Assembly: GCA_900491605.1 (NCBI GenBank)
Contig: UESW01001791.1
Coordinates: forward strand, 385,181 to 449,180
Source of the DNA: Calamus simplicifolius
Lineage: Eukaryota; Streptophyta; Magnoliopsida; Arecales; Arecaceae
DNA length: 64,000 bases
Reading direction: 5' to 3'
How positions within the stretch are numbered: position 1 is the first letter of the stretch; each line of letters opens with the position of its first letter. The position numbers and the translations under genes are program-made. Under the pieces are notes generated by a model. It did no database searches. It saw only the letters and a program-made list of their open reading frames with translations, and had not been told where the DNA came from. Positions 12,387 to 23,640 of the stretch are shown in pieces.

Positions 12387-12899
12387 GTTCGAGTTTTCTT
12401 GATGATTTTACTTTCGATGAATTGCATAGTGCTTTTTATGAATTAATGGATGATTTTGCAAACTTAAGTTCAAAGAACAAAGATTTGAAAAATCAAATGT
12501 AAAAACTATCCTTAGAAAATAAAAAGCATGTTGTAGAAAAAGAAGTTTTGATGAAAGAAAATAAAAGTTTGAAAAATGAAGTTGGTAGACTTAAACCTAT
12601 AGTTGATAAATTCACTCTAAGCTCTATCAAACTTAATATGATTTTGGATAATCAAAAAGCTGTTTTTGATAAATATGATATAATCCACTTAAAAAGCAAA
12701 AATCTTTGAAGAATATTTTTATACATGCTGAAAAATTATCAAATATTACTTGTTTTAAATGTGGAAACAAAGGACATAAATCTTATATGTGTAAATCTCC
12801 ACATAATAAAAGAAAGATGATTTGGATTCCCAAAGGAACAATATTTATAGCATCTGACCATGAAGGACCCAAGAAGGCTTGGGTACCTAAAATTAATAC
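12387..12899 (+). pseudogene. gag/pol linker with coiled coil and second zinc knuckle
   Basis: The frame is broken here. The sequence encodes pieces rich in Lys, Glu, Leu and Asn with heptad character (12410-12700), then an open piece (12706-12903) with a second CCHC knuckle, CFKCGNKGHKSYMC, at 12751-12792. A stop at about 12500 and another at about 12707 interrupt the linker. Two separated zinc knuckles suggest a two-module RNA-binding gag. The first SIRE element does not reach this region within the window, so I cannot compare. Confidence 0.6.
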
Positions 12900-13136
12900 A
12901 TGAATGTTTTGCAGGAGTGTCTTGCAGCCATCAGACTGAAAAGAAAATGGTACATGGATAGTGGTTGCTCAAGACACATGACGGGTGATAAAGGTCAATT
13001 CATCACCCTTGAATCAAAAAGAGGTGGAGTAGTTACTTTTGGTGATAATGGTCAAGGCCATATCATGGGTATTGGTAAGATTCAAATTACTCCATCTACT
13101 CATATTATGTCAATGGAATTAAACATAATTTGATAA
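12900..13136 (+). pseudogene. Aspartic protease of complete SIRE element
   Basis: The open piece has the protease catalytic motif in WYMDSGCSRHMTG (Asp at about 12957), followed by a Gly-rich stretch with FGDNGQGHIMGIG, the normal copia pattern. It stops at 13133, and the following stretch (ISISQLCDKGF) continues in another frame. The protease processes the Gag-Pol precursor. Confidence 0.8.
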
Positions 13137-14200
13137 GTATTAGCCAATTGTGTGATAAAGGTTTCAAAGTTTCCTTTGAAGCTTCTGTTTGCACTGTTAC
13201 TAATCCCATTGATAATAGCATTATTCTTGTTGGTAAACGTTATGGCAATGTATACTTAATTGATTTGAGTAATTTATCTTCAAGTAATCATTGCTTAGTT
13301 GCTAATAATGCTAAGATGAATGAGATTGGTTGGCTATGGCACCGTAGATTAGGTCATGCAAGCACACACCTAATTTTTAAACTATTGAAAATGGATCTAG
13401 TTAAAGGTATTCCTAGCTTAAATTTTGAAAATAACCGAATCTATGATGCATGTCAATTTGGAAAACAAACAAGAACTTCTTTCAAATCTAAGAATGTTGT
13501 TTCAACTACTAGGCCACTAGAGCTACTACACATGGACCTTTTTGGACCTACTAGAACCACAAGTCTAGGAGGAAAGAAATATGGTCTGGTGATAGTAGAT
13601 GATTACTCTAGATTCACTTGGGTAATATTTTTGGCTCACAAAGATGAGACTTTCTCAATATTCCTGAAATTCATTAAGAAAGTCACTAATGAGAAAAACA
13701 TTACCATAGTGTCTATTAGAAGTGATCATGGAATTGAATTTGAAAATCACTTATTTAAAAAATTCTGTTTGAAAAAGGCATACATCATAACTTTTCAGCA
13801 TCTAGGACATTTCAACAAAATGGAGTTGTAGAAAGAAAGAATAGGACTTTAGAAGACATGGCCCGTACTATGCTATGTGAAAGCCAACTTCCAAAATATT
13901 TTTGTGCGGAAGCTATAAACATAGCATGTTACATCCTTAATAGAGCCCTGATTAGACCTATCCTTAAGAAGACTCCCTATGAACTATGGCATAATAGGAA
14001 ACCAAATTTAGGTTATTTTCATGCATTTGGTTGTAAATGTTTTATTCATAACAATGGTAAGGACAATCTTGGGAAGTTTGATGCAAAGTCTGATGAAGGT
14101 ATTTTCCTAGGATATTCAACATCTAGCAAGGCATATAGAGTATTTAATAAAAGAAGCTTAGTTGTAGAAGAATCCATTCATATAGTGTTTGATGAATCTT
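13130..14200 (+). pseudogene. Integrase of complete SIRE element, one frameshift
   Basis: The zinc-binding part (WLWHRRLGH, then YDACQFG with one Cys of the usual pair replaced by Tyr) is followed by the core: D in HMDLFGP, D in RSDHGIEFEN. A frameshift near 13775 ends the frame at 13831; the third catalytic residue (ERKNR at about 13832) and the rest continue in the frame of the next piece. The loss of the first CxxC cysteine is a second lesion. Confidence 0.85.
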
Positions 14201-16017
14201 TAGCATCAAGTTCAGATAAAATTGATGATGAGGAAGATACATCTTTGATTGAAAGAGATATTGAAAAATTAAATGTATCTTCAGATCAAGAATCTGAAGT
14301 TAAGGATGATGACTCACCTAAGGATGATGGTATTGATACTGCTCATAATGATAAAGATCTATCTAGAGATTGGAGATATGCTTATGGTCATCCTAAAGAT
14401 CTAATCATAGGTGATCCATCTCAAGGTGTAAGGACTAGATCATCAATGAGAAATATCAATAATCATCTTGCATTTGTATCTCATATAGAACCTAAAACTA
14501 TAGAGGAAGCTGAGAAAGATAGTTATTGGATGTTAGCAATGCAGGAAGAGTTAAACCAATTCACTAAGAACCAAGTTTGGACTCTAGTAGATAGACCTAG
14601 AGATCACCCTATAATAGGATCTAAATGGGTTTTTAGAAATAAATTGGATGAAAATGGATTGGTAATTAGAAATAAGGCTAGATTAGTTGCAAAAGGATAT
14701 AATCAAGAAGAAGGTATATATTTTGATGAAACGTTTGCACCTGTTGCTAGATTAGAAGCCATTAGATTACTACTTGTATTTGCATGTCATATGAATTTCA
14801 ATCTATTTCAAATGGATGTTAAAAGTGTATTTTTAAATGGTTTTATAAATGAGGAAGTTTATGTTGAACAACCTCCTGGTTTTGAAGATCATAAATTTTC
14901 AAACCACGTCTTCAAACTACACAAAGCACTTTATGGTTTAAAGCAAGCACCTAGAGCTTGGTATGATAGATTAAGTAAATTTTTAATTAAAAATGATTTT
15001 TCTAGAGGAAATGTTGATAAAACCTTATTTTTAAAAAGAAAAGAAAAGGATTTATTAATTGTTCAAATTTACGTTGATGACATTATATTTGGTGCTACTA
15101 ACAATCTCCTTTGTCAAGAATTTGCTAAGTTAATACAGGGAGAATTCGAGATGAGCATGATGGGAGAACTCAACTTCTTCCTTGGACTTCAAATCAAACA
15201 AGAGAAAGCGGAGATTTTCATCAACCAAACAAAGTTCACAAAGGAAATACTCAAGAAGTTTGGTATGGAATCTGCTAAACCCCTTGGTACGCCAATGAGT
15301 CCCTCATGCAAGCTGGATAAGGATGAAGAAGGTAAGAATGTAGATCAGAAGCATTACCGAGATATGATCGGATCACTTCTTTACCTAACGGCAAGTAGGC
15401 CAGATATCATGTTTTCTGTTTACTTATGTGCAAGATATCAATCTAATCCTATGGAATCATATTTAATTGCGGTTAAAAGAATCTTTAGATACTTAAATGG
15501 AACTAAAAATGTAGGATTATGGTATTCTAGATACTCTACCTTAAAATTGATTGCTTATTCTAATTCGGATTATGCTGGTTATAAATTAGATAGAAAGAGT
15601 ACAAGTGGGGCATGCCAACTTTTAGGAAGTAACTTAATCTCTTGGTTTAGCAAGAAGCAAAATTCGGTTGCATTATCCACTGCTGAGGCAGAGTATGTTA
15701 TAGCTGGAAGTTGCTGTGCTCAAATCCTTTGGATTAAGCGACAACTTGAAGATTATGGTATCACACTTGATAAAATTCCTATTAAATGTGATAACACTAG
15801 TGCAATCAATCTAACTAAGAATCCAATCTAACACTCTAGAACTAAACACATAGAAATTAGACATCACTTCATTAGAGAACATGTTTCCAACAATGATGTT
15901 TGTCTTGAATATGTTAATACTAATGATCAATTAGCTGATATTTTTACCAAATCATTAAGTGAGGAAAGATTTTGTTATCTTAGAGGAGAATTAGGAGTTT
16001 GTGATCCTTTAGAATAA
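13858..16017 (+). pseudogene. Integrase C-terminus, RT and RNase H of complete SIRE element
   Basis: A 657-codon open frame runs from the integrase C-terminus through RT to most of RNase H. Marks seen: [42 protein letters not shown] at 15070-15081 (residues 405-408), [12 protein letters not shown], and RNase H with STAEAEY and KCDNTSAI. One RNase H Asp site reads YSNSDYAG, so the usual Asp of the TDSD motif is Asn. A TAA at 15829 (from a Gln codon, by comparison with the first element) cuts off the last 62 codons; the normal end is TAA at 16015-16017 in the same frame. The enzyme would be inactive. Confidence 0.9.
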
Positions 16018-16514
16018 TTTTCTGAAACTCTTAAGGACAACTATCTAGACTTCATTAATTTCTTGAAAATCCTCTATGTCCAATAAGGAAATTTATCTAA
16101 AAATTTGATTCATTGTTTCCCCAATTGATTAAGGAACACTTATCTAGAGTTTGATGATTAATTTGATTAGTTTAGATCCTTGAAATTCAAATTTTGTCAC
16201 TGATACTATTGGAGTCGACACCTGCAGTTTGTGGAGTTGACACCTTCATATTTTGATGTTCTTTCTGGGCAATTAGAGCCGACTCTGGCTTCTGTAGAGT
16301 CGGCTCTAATCCGGGCGCTGATAGATTTTTTGGTTCGGAGCCGACACCTCGTTTTTGGGAGTCGACTCTAAGTGGAACTAGGTCAAAATAAAAAAGGCGG
16401 AGTCGACCCCAAACGAAACCTATCGTCTCCTAAACCCTTCCAAAACCATTCCAAATCAATTTCAATCCCTCCAAATCCCTCAAATCTCTCAATAACTCAT
16501 TCCAATCTATTCCT
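16018..16514 (+). repeat. Post-pol spacer with GTCGAC-type motifs
   Basis: This stretch is non-coding as far as I can see. About seven GAG(T/C)CGAC-type motifs occur between 16205 and 16410, just as in the equivalent part of the first element (2950-3135). Several are paired as imperfect inverted copies, for example around 16275-16310. Confidence 0.6.
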
Positions 16515-17680
16515 ATGGCTCCTAAGAAACGTGCTATCGTTGGTGGATCGACCGTTCCAACGAAGCGCCATTCAAATCGGAGGCAACCTTTGCTGTCTTC
16601 TTCATCTGCCACTCAAGATGACTCTCCACCCTCACCATCTTCTCCACGGGTAGACCAATTAGTGGGTAAGGCCATTACTACTGGAAGAAAAGTAGATTTT
16701 GACTTTTTGCTTTGGAGGGCTTCGCTATTGGACGTTTGTTGAAGGAAATGGGATGGGAGAAAGTCTGTTCTTTGGATGTCCCTACATACCCTGCCCTTGT
16801 GAGAGAATTTTACAATGATTTATGTAGAGGAGAGGGAGGCTTAGTGAGTTTTGTAAGAGGAACTAAAGTAATTATCACGGCCGAGACTCTTGGAAATCTA
16901 TTGGAGATGCCTACTATTGGTCTAGTTGAATATCAACATGAAGATAGAGGAGGTGCCCTATCTAGGATGTTAGGGAGAGAAGTTTCTGAGTTTGAAGAAA
17001 TCATGGCTAATCAACTTAATTTGGAACTCAGGTTACTTCACAATATTTGTGAAGAATTTTGTTTCCTAAAATTGGAAGGTTTGAGTATGTCTCGGAGCGA
17101 GACATCTTGTTGATGGACTGTATTCTCACTGGAAGACCTGTTAATCTTGCCGGTATGATGATTGGTTATATGGAAGAAGCAGCAACCAAGAAGAGATCAA
17201 CACTGCCGTATGGTATGATACTAACCTTAGTCTTTATAAGCCAAGGTGTGCTAATAATGGATAATGAGCCACTAAGAAAATTAAGGCATACTGATTACTA
17301 TAGTGTCTCTACAATTCACCGCATGGGCTTCAGAAAAGAGAATGAAAATTGGATAAAAAGAGGACAAGAGACCAGAGCAGAAGAAGTTAGAGTTGAGGAA
17401 GTCAGAGAGAGGATATTCCTGGACCATCTACTGCCGGACCATCTACTGTTGGACCCTCAGTGGCTGGACCAAGCACTCACCCTTCACATCACTCAGCTTT
17501 GGCATCTGGAAGATTTTCTGAGGAGCAAATAGGTCAGCTCAGAGCTTTACTGGCAGAGTATGATAGTCAAAGGACAAATGAGATGTGTCAGTTGAGAGAG
17601 GAGTTCAATCAGTTGAAGGAAGAGATCAATTCAAGGCTTGACGTGATTTCTTTTTCATTAGCAACTCGGTAGAATCCTTT
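16515..17680 (+). pseudogene. Third ORF of SIRE element (putative plant transposon protein domain) with coiled coil
   Basis: The frame starts at ATG 16515 (MAPKKRAIVGG). It has a Ser/Pro-rich linker, then in shifted frames EGFAIGRLLKEMGWEKV, LPYGMIL, LRHTDYYSVSTIHRMGF and a C-terminal heptad region (QIGQLRALLAEYDSQ). Frame breaks occur near 16715, 17055 and 17450. The order and motifs match the decayed copy at 3235-4532. SIRE-type elements often carry such an extra ORF after pol; its function is not known. No signal peptide or membrane segment is visible. Confidence 0.65.
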
Positions 17681-18569
17681 AGCGCTGATCTTCATAAGAT
17701 TTTTGAAAGGATGGAAGGCATTGCAGACGGTTCTGGAACTTATCTTCATGCTACCAGTCAACTAAAGAAAGATATCGACCTCGCCCTTTCTCAAATTGAA
17801 GCTTGTCTTGAAAGTTTTAAGAAGACTCAAAAAGATGATATTATGGAAATGATTGGACATTTGAAGAAAATTGTGTATAAGCATGTGTGATTTTGATATC
17901 CTGTCTTATCCTAGTTTGTATCTTAGGATTTCTAGCTTTCTTTACTTTGATAGCATGTATCTAGGAATTTTGAATATGTTACTTTCCTGTGAATGTACTT
18001 GAATTGACACATGTAATGAATCTTGCATTGAAATACAATTACACTTTTATTGCAAATTTGTCTATGATTGATTGATTGAATTTTAATGAATGAGTTTACT
18101 ATCTCTATGATTAATTGAACCAACAACCCCGCTCTGATAACCTTTTTATTGTATTTAAAATTCACCTTATTGCTGATAACAAAAAAGGGGGAGAGATAAT
18201 TGTATATGCATAAAAGAGAAAAGAATGAAAGAATATAAGAAAGAGAATGAAAGAATATAAGATTTTTTTGCATATCTACAAAGGGGGAGAAATTTTTTTT
18301 GAGATTCTAATAAAAAATGTTCAATTGAATTCAGTTTATCTACATAGGGGGAGTTAGTCAATGCAGGGGGAGCTTAATAATTTTTTCATATAAAAGTTAA
18401 ATCATCTTGATTGATGTTTATTATAGAACTCAAGCATATTTCTTAAAAAAGTTCATTTTGAAAATTGGCATCAAATTCTATGTTAGGAAGTTTCAAAGCT
18501 TTAACAATGTCTATAACTCTTAATTCAAATGAATTTTTAATGCATATACTCAAAGTTTTTGTCATCATC
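17681..18569 (+). other. 3' untranslated region of complete SIRE element
   Basis: This region is AT-rich. Its first 200 bases continue the decayed third ORF in other frames (Lys/Asp-rich). Repeated purine runs of the type AAAAAAGGGGGAGA occur near 18180, 18277 and 18350, resembling extra polypurine tracts. Confidence 0.55.
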
Positions 18570-18583
18570 AAAAAGGGGGAGAT
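18570..18583 (+). promoter_or_regulatory. Polypurine tract of complete SIRE element
   Basis: AAAAAGGGGGAGAT abuts the 3' LTR start TGTTGACC at 18584. It is the same as the tract of the first element. Confidence 0.88.
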
Positions 18584-19990
18584 TGTTGACCCAATTAAGG
18601 ATTTTGATGATTAACAAAACTATTTGAGTATAATATTTGAAGTTACTAATGATTTTGATTAAGTTTTTCAGCTTATAAGTCGATTTAATAATCAAAATCA
18701 TGAGTCAAATCAAGTTCTGGTTCGAATCTAATGTCAAGGTAAGAATTGCAGACATTAGAGTCGACACCTAGAATCGCAGAGTCGACTCCGAAAATTGGCA
18801 TGGACTTAGAGTCGACTCCAGGACTGTTAGAGTCGACTCCAACAGAAAAGACAGAACGATGGTTTTTCAGGCCATGACTTAGAGTCGACTCTAGGACTGT
18901 TAGAGTCGACTCCAGAAGATTTTTGTGTGACCCTAGAAAAGTCAGAGATGACTCCAGTTCAAGTGGGTTAAAGATTTTTGAGTTAGAGCCGACTCTAGAA
19001 AAGTTAGAGCCGACTCCAGAATGTCAGACGCGACTCCAGAACTGTTAGAACGACTCTAAACTGTATCTTTATCTTTTTTAATCCCAACAACTATTGCTAT
19101 TTTTGGTTCTAATCCTTCTTACACTTGTTTCTAACGGATAGTTTTAAACTATTTATGGATTATTCGGGATCTATAAGAAGAGGGTTTTGCTGCATCCAAA
19201 AAAAGAGAGACACACAAAAAAGGGGCAAAGAATAGAGAGAAATCTGTGAAATCTATCAGAAAATCAAATCTTTCAGAAAAGAAAAGAGGAAAAACTCGAA
19301 AGGAAAGATCATATTGATTTCCCAAAAGAAAAGAGAGAGATTCTAAGCTTTTGTTGCACTATTTCGAAGAAATCTCAAGGGAAGAAGGAAGCCCTAGTTT
19401 TCTGATCTTCTGAGTCTCAAGAGCACCTTGAAGGAAGATCCACTCAAAGGAAGAGAAGGAAGAAGCCACCAAGATCTGTGAATCAGGCTTTGTTTCCTAT
19501 CTTTTTATTTCTGTTTCATTATTGTATATTTGCTCATTGGAGGAGCTATTTATCTTGTAAAACAAATCTTGTTTGCTGGGTCAATCTGGTGATTGATTCA
19601 GTTGAGGCTATTAGCCTTGTGCAAGCATTAGCTTGTGGTGTAAGGTTTTATGCTGGTGAGCCTTGAAAACCAGCTGGGTTCGTTGTGCACCCGGAAAAAC
19701 AATAAGTTCGAGTTGTAAGCTTGCAAAACAACTCTACTATAATCAGATTGATTATAGTATGGACCCAAGAGGTACTTGGGAGTGGACGTAGGTGTAGGTA
19801 CACCGAACCACTATAAAACTTCTTGTATTTGCCGTGATTGTTTACTTGTCTCTTACTTTCTATTCTTGCTTACTCTGTTTTAATCCGTGCGAATCTAAGT
19901 TTTATTTCCGCTGGGGTTTATTTTCAAAAGAGTTTAAATTTTTGAAAAATCCAATTCACCCCCCCTCTTGGGTTGCTATCTGGACCAACA
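18584..19990 (+). repeat. 3' LTR of complete SIRE element
   Basis: This LTR is about 1407 bp and nearly the same as 9884-11272. It starts TGTTGACCCAATTAAGG and ends GGACCAACA, followed by the target duplication TCTTT. It differs by point changes and by an extra stretch near 19262-19277. Confidence 0.93.
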
Positions 19991-19995
19991 TCTTT

Positions 19996-20414
19996 ATTAT
20001 TCTCTCAGAATATATTATTCACAAGATACGAATAACAGAGAAGAACATCGAAAGATAATGATCAACCACAGAGAGTTCTCTCCTTCAACTTCACTTTATC
20101 TTATGAGCTGAGAATGCAAAGTGAATGAAACTCTGTTGTGTGATCTTAATCACAACCCAAAGGAACGCCCACTCGTTCGTGTTTATCATAATTCGGAGAA
20201 CGTTTGGAAAGATCCATGGTGATCAAAAGGATTTGGTGATTTCAAGGTAGTATTGGTGGAGACGAAAGGTCAATTTTTTAATCTCTCTATTGTTCTTGTT
20301 ATTAAATTAATACAGGTATAGATTGCTAACTCAATTTTTTAAGATATGTGATTTGATCATTATCTTGTTTTTGCTAAGATATGTGATTTGATCCTTATCA
20401 CGCTTCCACAAACA
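19996..20414 (+). repeat. 3' LTR of second copia element, right part
   Basis: After the TCTTT duplication the AT-rich LTR of the copia element resumes. A near-duplicate (AGATATGTGATTTGATC) occurs at about 20341-20395. The probable end is CCACAAACA at 20414, where sequence character changes to the GC-rich repeats of the gypsy element. The end position is estimated from the usual CA terminus. Confidence 0.6.
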
Positions 20415-20439
20415 TCTCAGATCGTTTTGAGGTTACCAT

Positions 20440-20722
20440 TAGATATCACTCGGCTCGGCCGAGGCTTCAAGATTATATTTTACTTGGTGCGGCCAAGGTA
20501 CGAAGATCGCTCGGCCCGGCCAAGGATTTTAAAAAGATTATATTTTACTTGGCGCGACCAAGGTATGGAGATATCACTCGGCTTGGCCGAGGCTTCAAGA
20601 TTATATTTTACTTGGCGCGGCCAAGATATGGAGATCGCTCGGCCCGGTCGAGGATTTAAAAAGATTATATTTTACTTGGCGCGGCCAAGGTACGGAGATC
20701 GCTCAGCCCGGCCAAGGATTTA
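20440..20722. repeat. Tandem repeat of about 60 bp in gypsy 3' region
   Basis: About five units of roughly 60 bases alternate CTCGGCCCGGCCAAGGATTT and AAAAGATTATATTTTACTTG. The GC-rich part is palindromic (CGGC...GCCG). It lies downstream of pol on the element strand, in a 3' untranslated region or the LTR. Confidence 0.8.
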
Positions 20723-20851
20723 GTGTGTAGTAAAACATGCTTCTCATTGCAGCTTTCAAGTAGAGTCATAAAAATAGAGATTTCACAAATCTTTAAAAGT
20801 TAAAGTTAAATTTAATTTAATGAACAGAGTAAGTCTAGTAGAAGCGTACTC

Positions 20852-21900
20852 TTACTGGTGATATGCGCGGAGATTATCCGAGTTCCATGTCCAAGGAATA
20901 GATTTCTCATCCAAATATTGGAGTTTGTAGGTGCCGGGTCTGATTACTTCCATCACTTGGTAGAGACCTTCCCAATTCGGGAACAATTTTTCTTGCTCCA
21001 GCGGCTTCGAGACGGATGCCTTTCAAAGCACTAGGTCATTGGGGAGGAAAACTTTCCTCGGACTCTGGTGGAGTGATAGCGGGCTACTTTTTGCTGGTAC
21101 ATAGCCATCCGAATTTGGACCTTCTCCTTAACTTCTTCTATTAAGTCAAGTTTGGTTCGGAGTTGCTCATCATTGGATTCTTCTGAATTACCTTCTATGC
21201 AAGGGGAGGGGAGCTTGACCTCTACAGGAATGATAGCTACTGTGCCAAAAGCCATCTTAAATAGAGTTTGGCATGTGGGAACCCTTTCAGTAGTTCAGTA
21301 CGCTCACAACACATGGTGGAGCTCTTCGGCCCATCTACCTCGTGCCCGACTGAGCCGAGCTTTAATTCCTTGCAGGAGAGTTCGGTTGGTTACCTCGGCC
21401 TCTCCATTGGTTTGAGGATGTCCGACCGATGTCAGGCGATGGAGAATGCCATGATCCTTGCAGAATTCCCGGAACTTAGAATTGTCAAACTGCTTCCCGT
21501 TGTCGGTGATAATAGTGTGGGGAAGGCTGAAGCGACAGATGATGGACCTCCATACGAAGTCTTTAGCTCGAGCTTTGGTTATTTGGGTGACTGCTTCAGC
21601 TTCAACCCACTTGGTGAAATAATCGATCGCAACAAATAAGAACTTCCTTTGCCCCGTTGCGAGGGGGAAAGGGCCGAGAATATCCATTCCCCATTTGGCG
21701 AAAGGCCAGGGGGATGATATGAAAGTCAGGTGAGCAGAGGGGAGCCTCTGGACATTTGAGTGTCGTTGGCATGCATCGCAGGCTTGGACAAGGTCATCAG
21801 CATCTTTCTGCATTGTTGGCCAATAATATCCTTGGCGCAGCACTTTGTGGCATAGGGCGCGACCGCCAAGGTGATTACCACAGATGCCCTCATGAATCTC
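20852..21900 (-). pseudogene. Gypsy integrase
   Basis: The open piece at 21304-21843 has the zinc-binding CDACQRH motif and core acidic residues in WGMDILGPF, ITDNGKQFD and GEAEVTNR. The frame then breaks. The C-terminal part continues in other frames down to a TAA at 20852 after WNSDNLRAYHQ, the typical integrase end. The GYYWPTM block before the zinc motif is present. The domain is nearly complete in content but interrupted. Confidence 0.85.
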
Positions 21901-22309
21901 TCAAAGAGCATAATCAGCCTCCGATGGTCAAAGGCATTTGAGCAATGGCATAGAGAAGGATCGCTTATACAGCTGATCATCAATCAGAACATAATGAGAT
22001 GATTGCATTTTTAACCTCCTTGCTTCTCTTCTGTCAGCAGGCAGCAACCCTTCTTTAAGATATTTGTGCAGGGAGTCTATCCAAGATGGTTCGACGTCGA
22101 CCTGCATTATCTAACCAGCATTGGCAATGCTGGACTTTTTCAAGACCTCCAGGTGGAACCTCCATTTGAGGTCCATCGAATCCGTAGTCGTCAGGCAGGA
22201 TAGGAGATCGGCGCATGCATTTTCTGCCCTTGGGATCTAGACAATTTTGAATTCAATAAAACAGGAGGATAGATCGCGCACCTTTTGGAGATACCGAATC
22301 ATGTTTGGC

Positions 22310-22600
22310 TCTTAAGCCTTGAATTCTTCTTGCACCTGGCTAGCCACCAACTGAGAGTCGGTGTAGGCAATTAGTTTTTCGACCTTAAGCTCGTGGGCGA
22401 TTCGGAGTCTGGCGAGCAGGGCCTCATACTCCGCTTCATTGTTTGAGGCTGGGAAGGAGAAATGGATGCCATATTCGAAAGTCGCACCCTTTGGGCTGGT
22501 GAGGACCAAGCCGGCACCAGCACTGCCCATGCTGGAGGATCCATCGGTGTGAAGCAGCCACGGGGCGCTTGGCTTCGGTTGTCCGAGGGTGTCCAAAGCA
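22310..22600 (-). pseudogene. Archaeal-type RNase H of the gypsy element
   Basis: The short frame has the acidic positions in LLHTDGSSSMGSAGAGLVL, NNEAEYEALL and AYTDSQLV. This second RNase H, next to the normal one, is the main reason for a Tat call. The stretch 21900-22310 between it and integrase is the linker, in broken frames. Confidence 0.8.
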
Positions 22601-22715
22601 GAGCCATCTTCAGGTATGGTACATTCAAGAAGGAAATCCGCCAGGACCTAGGCTTTAATGGCTGGACAAGGTTGATATTGAATGTCATGCTCACTCAGCT
22701 CAACAGCCCATTTGG

Positions 22716-23640
22716 TCATTCTCCCGATGCTTCTGGGCGGTGGATAATCGCCTTGATGGGTTGGTCGGTCAGAACAGTGACAGTGTGCGTCTGGAAATAT
22801 GGCCGCATCTTTCGGACCGATGTCACCAGGGTCAGGACCATCTTTTTGACTTGAGTGTACCTCATTTTGGCATCTTTGAGTAGCTTGCTGACATAATAGA
22901 CAAGCTTTTGGATTTTATTCTCCTCTCTGATCAGTACCGAACCAACAGCGTTCTCAGAGACCGCCAAGTATAAACTCAGCATTTCCCCTGGTTTCGAGCT
23001 GCTGAGGAGAGGTGGCGAGCCGAGGTATTTCATGAGATCCTCAAAGGACTTTTGGCAATCTGGGGTCCATTGGAAGTTCTTGGCCAACCGGAGTGCTTTG
23101 AAGAAGGGAAGGCATTTCTCGGCTGACCGAGCAATGAAATGACTGAGGGATGCTACTCTTCCAGTGAGGCGTTGCACATCTTTGATCGACCTCGGAGCGG
23201 CCATCTACCGCAGAGCTTGGATCTTTTGGGGATTTGCTTCGATGCCTCGTTGAGAGACCATGAAGCCTAGGAATTTCCCAGAGTTGACCCCGAAAGCACA
23301 TTTGGTGGGGTTGAGCTTCATCTAGTACTTTCGAAGTGTCGTGAAGCTTTCCGCGAGGTCCTCAACATGTTGGGACGCCTTTTTGCTCTTTACCAGCATA
23401 TCATCAACATATACCTCCATGTTGCGGCTGATTTACTCCTTGAAGACTTTATTGACTAGTCTTTAGTAAGTGGCGCCTGCATTCTTTAAACCAAAGGGCA
23501 TTACTCGATATCAATAAATACCTCGATCGGTGATGAAGGCAGTTTTCTCCTCGTCTTTGGGCGCCATACGTATTTGGTTATAGCCTGAATAGGCATCCAT
23601 AAAAGTTAGCATCTGATGGCCTGAAGTCGAATCCACGAGC
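22716..23640 (-). pseudogene. Gypsy RT (C-terminal part) and RNase H
   Basis: RT continues from the next feature with GYNQIRMAP and the catalytic YVDD at 23400-23411, interrupted by stops near 23640, 23435, 23321 and 23203. The frame 22716-23204 holds the RT connection (IKDVQRLTGRVASLSHFI) and the RNase H start with the LYLAVSENAVGSVLIREE pattern and VLTDQP. Several of the stops look like single base changes. Confidence 0.8.

Larger units (their letters stand above)
9884..19990 (+). mobile_element. Complete SIRE-type Ty1/copia element with 5-bp TSD
   Basis: Two LTRs (9884-11272 and 18584-19990), a primer binding site, gag, protease, integrase, RT, RNase H, a third ORF and a polypurine tract are all present in the order of the SIRE/Maximus group. 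The total length is about 10.1 kb. The direct repeat TCTTT (9879-9883 and 19991-19995) is the target site duplication. The LTRs are very similar but differ by a 16-base insertion near 19265 and scattered substitutions, so the insertion is fairly young yet not new. Frameshifts in gag and integrase and a stop in RNase H show it is no longer autonomous. Confidence 0.95.
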
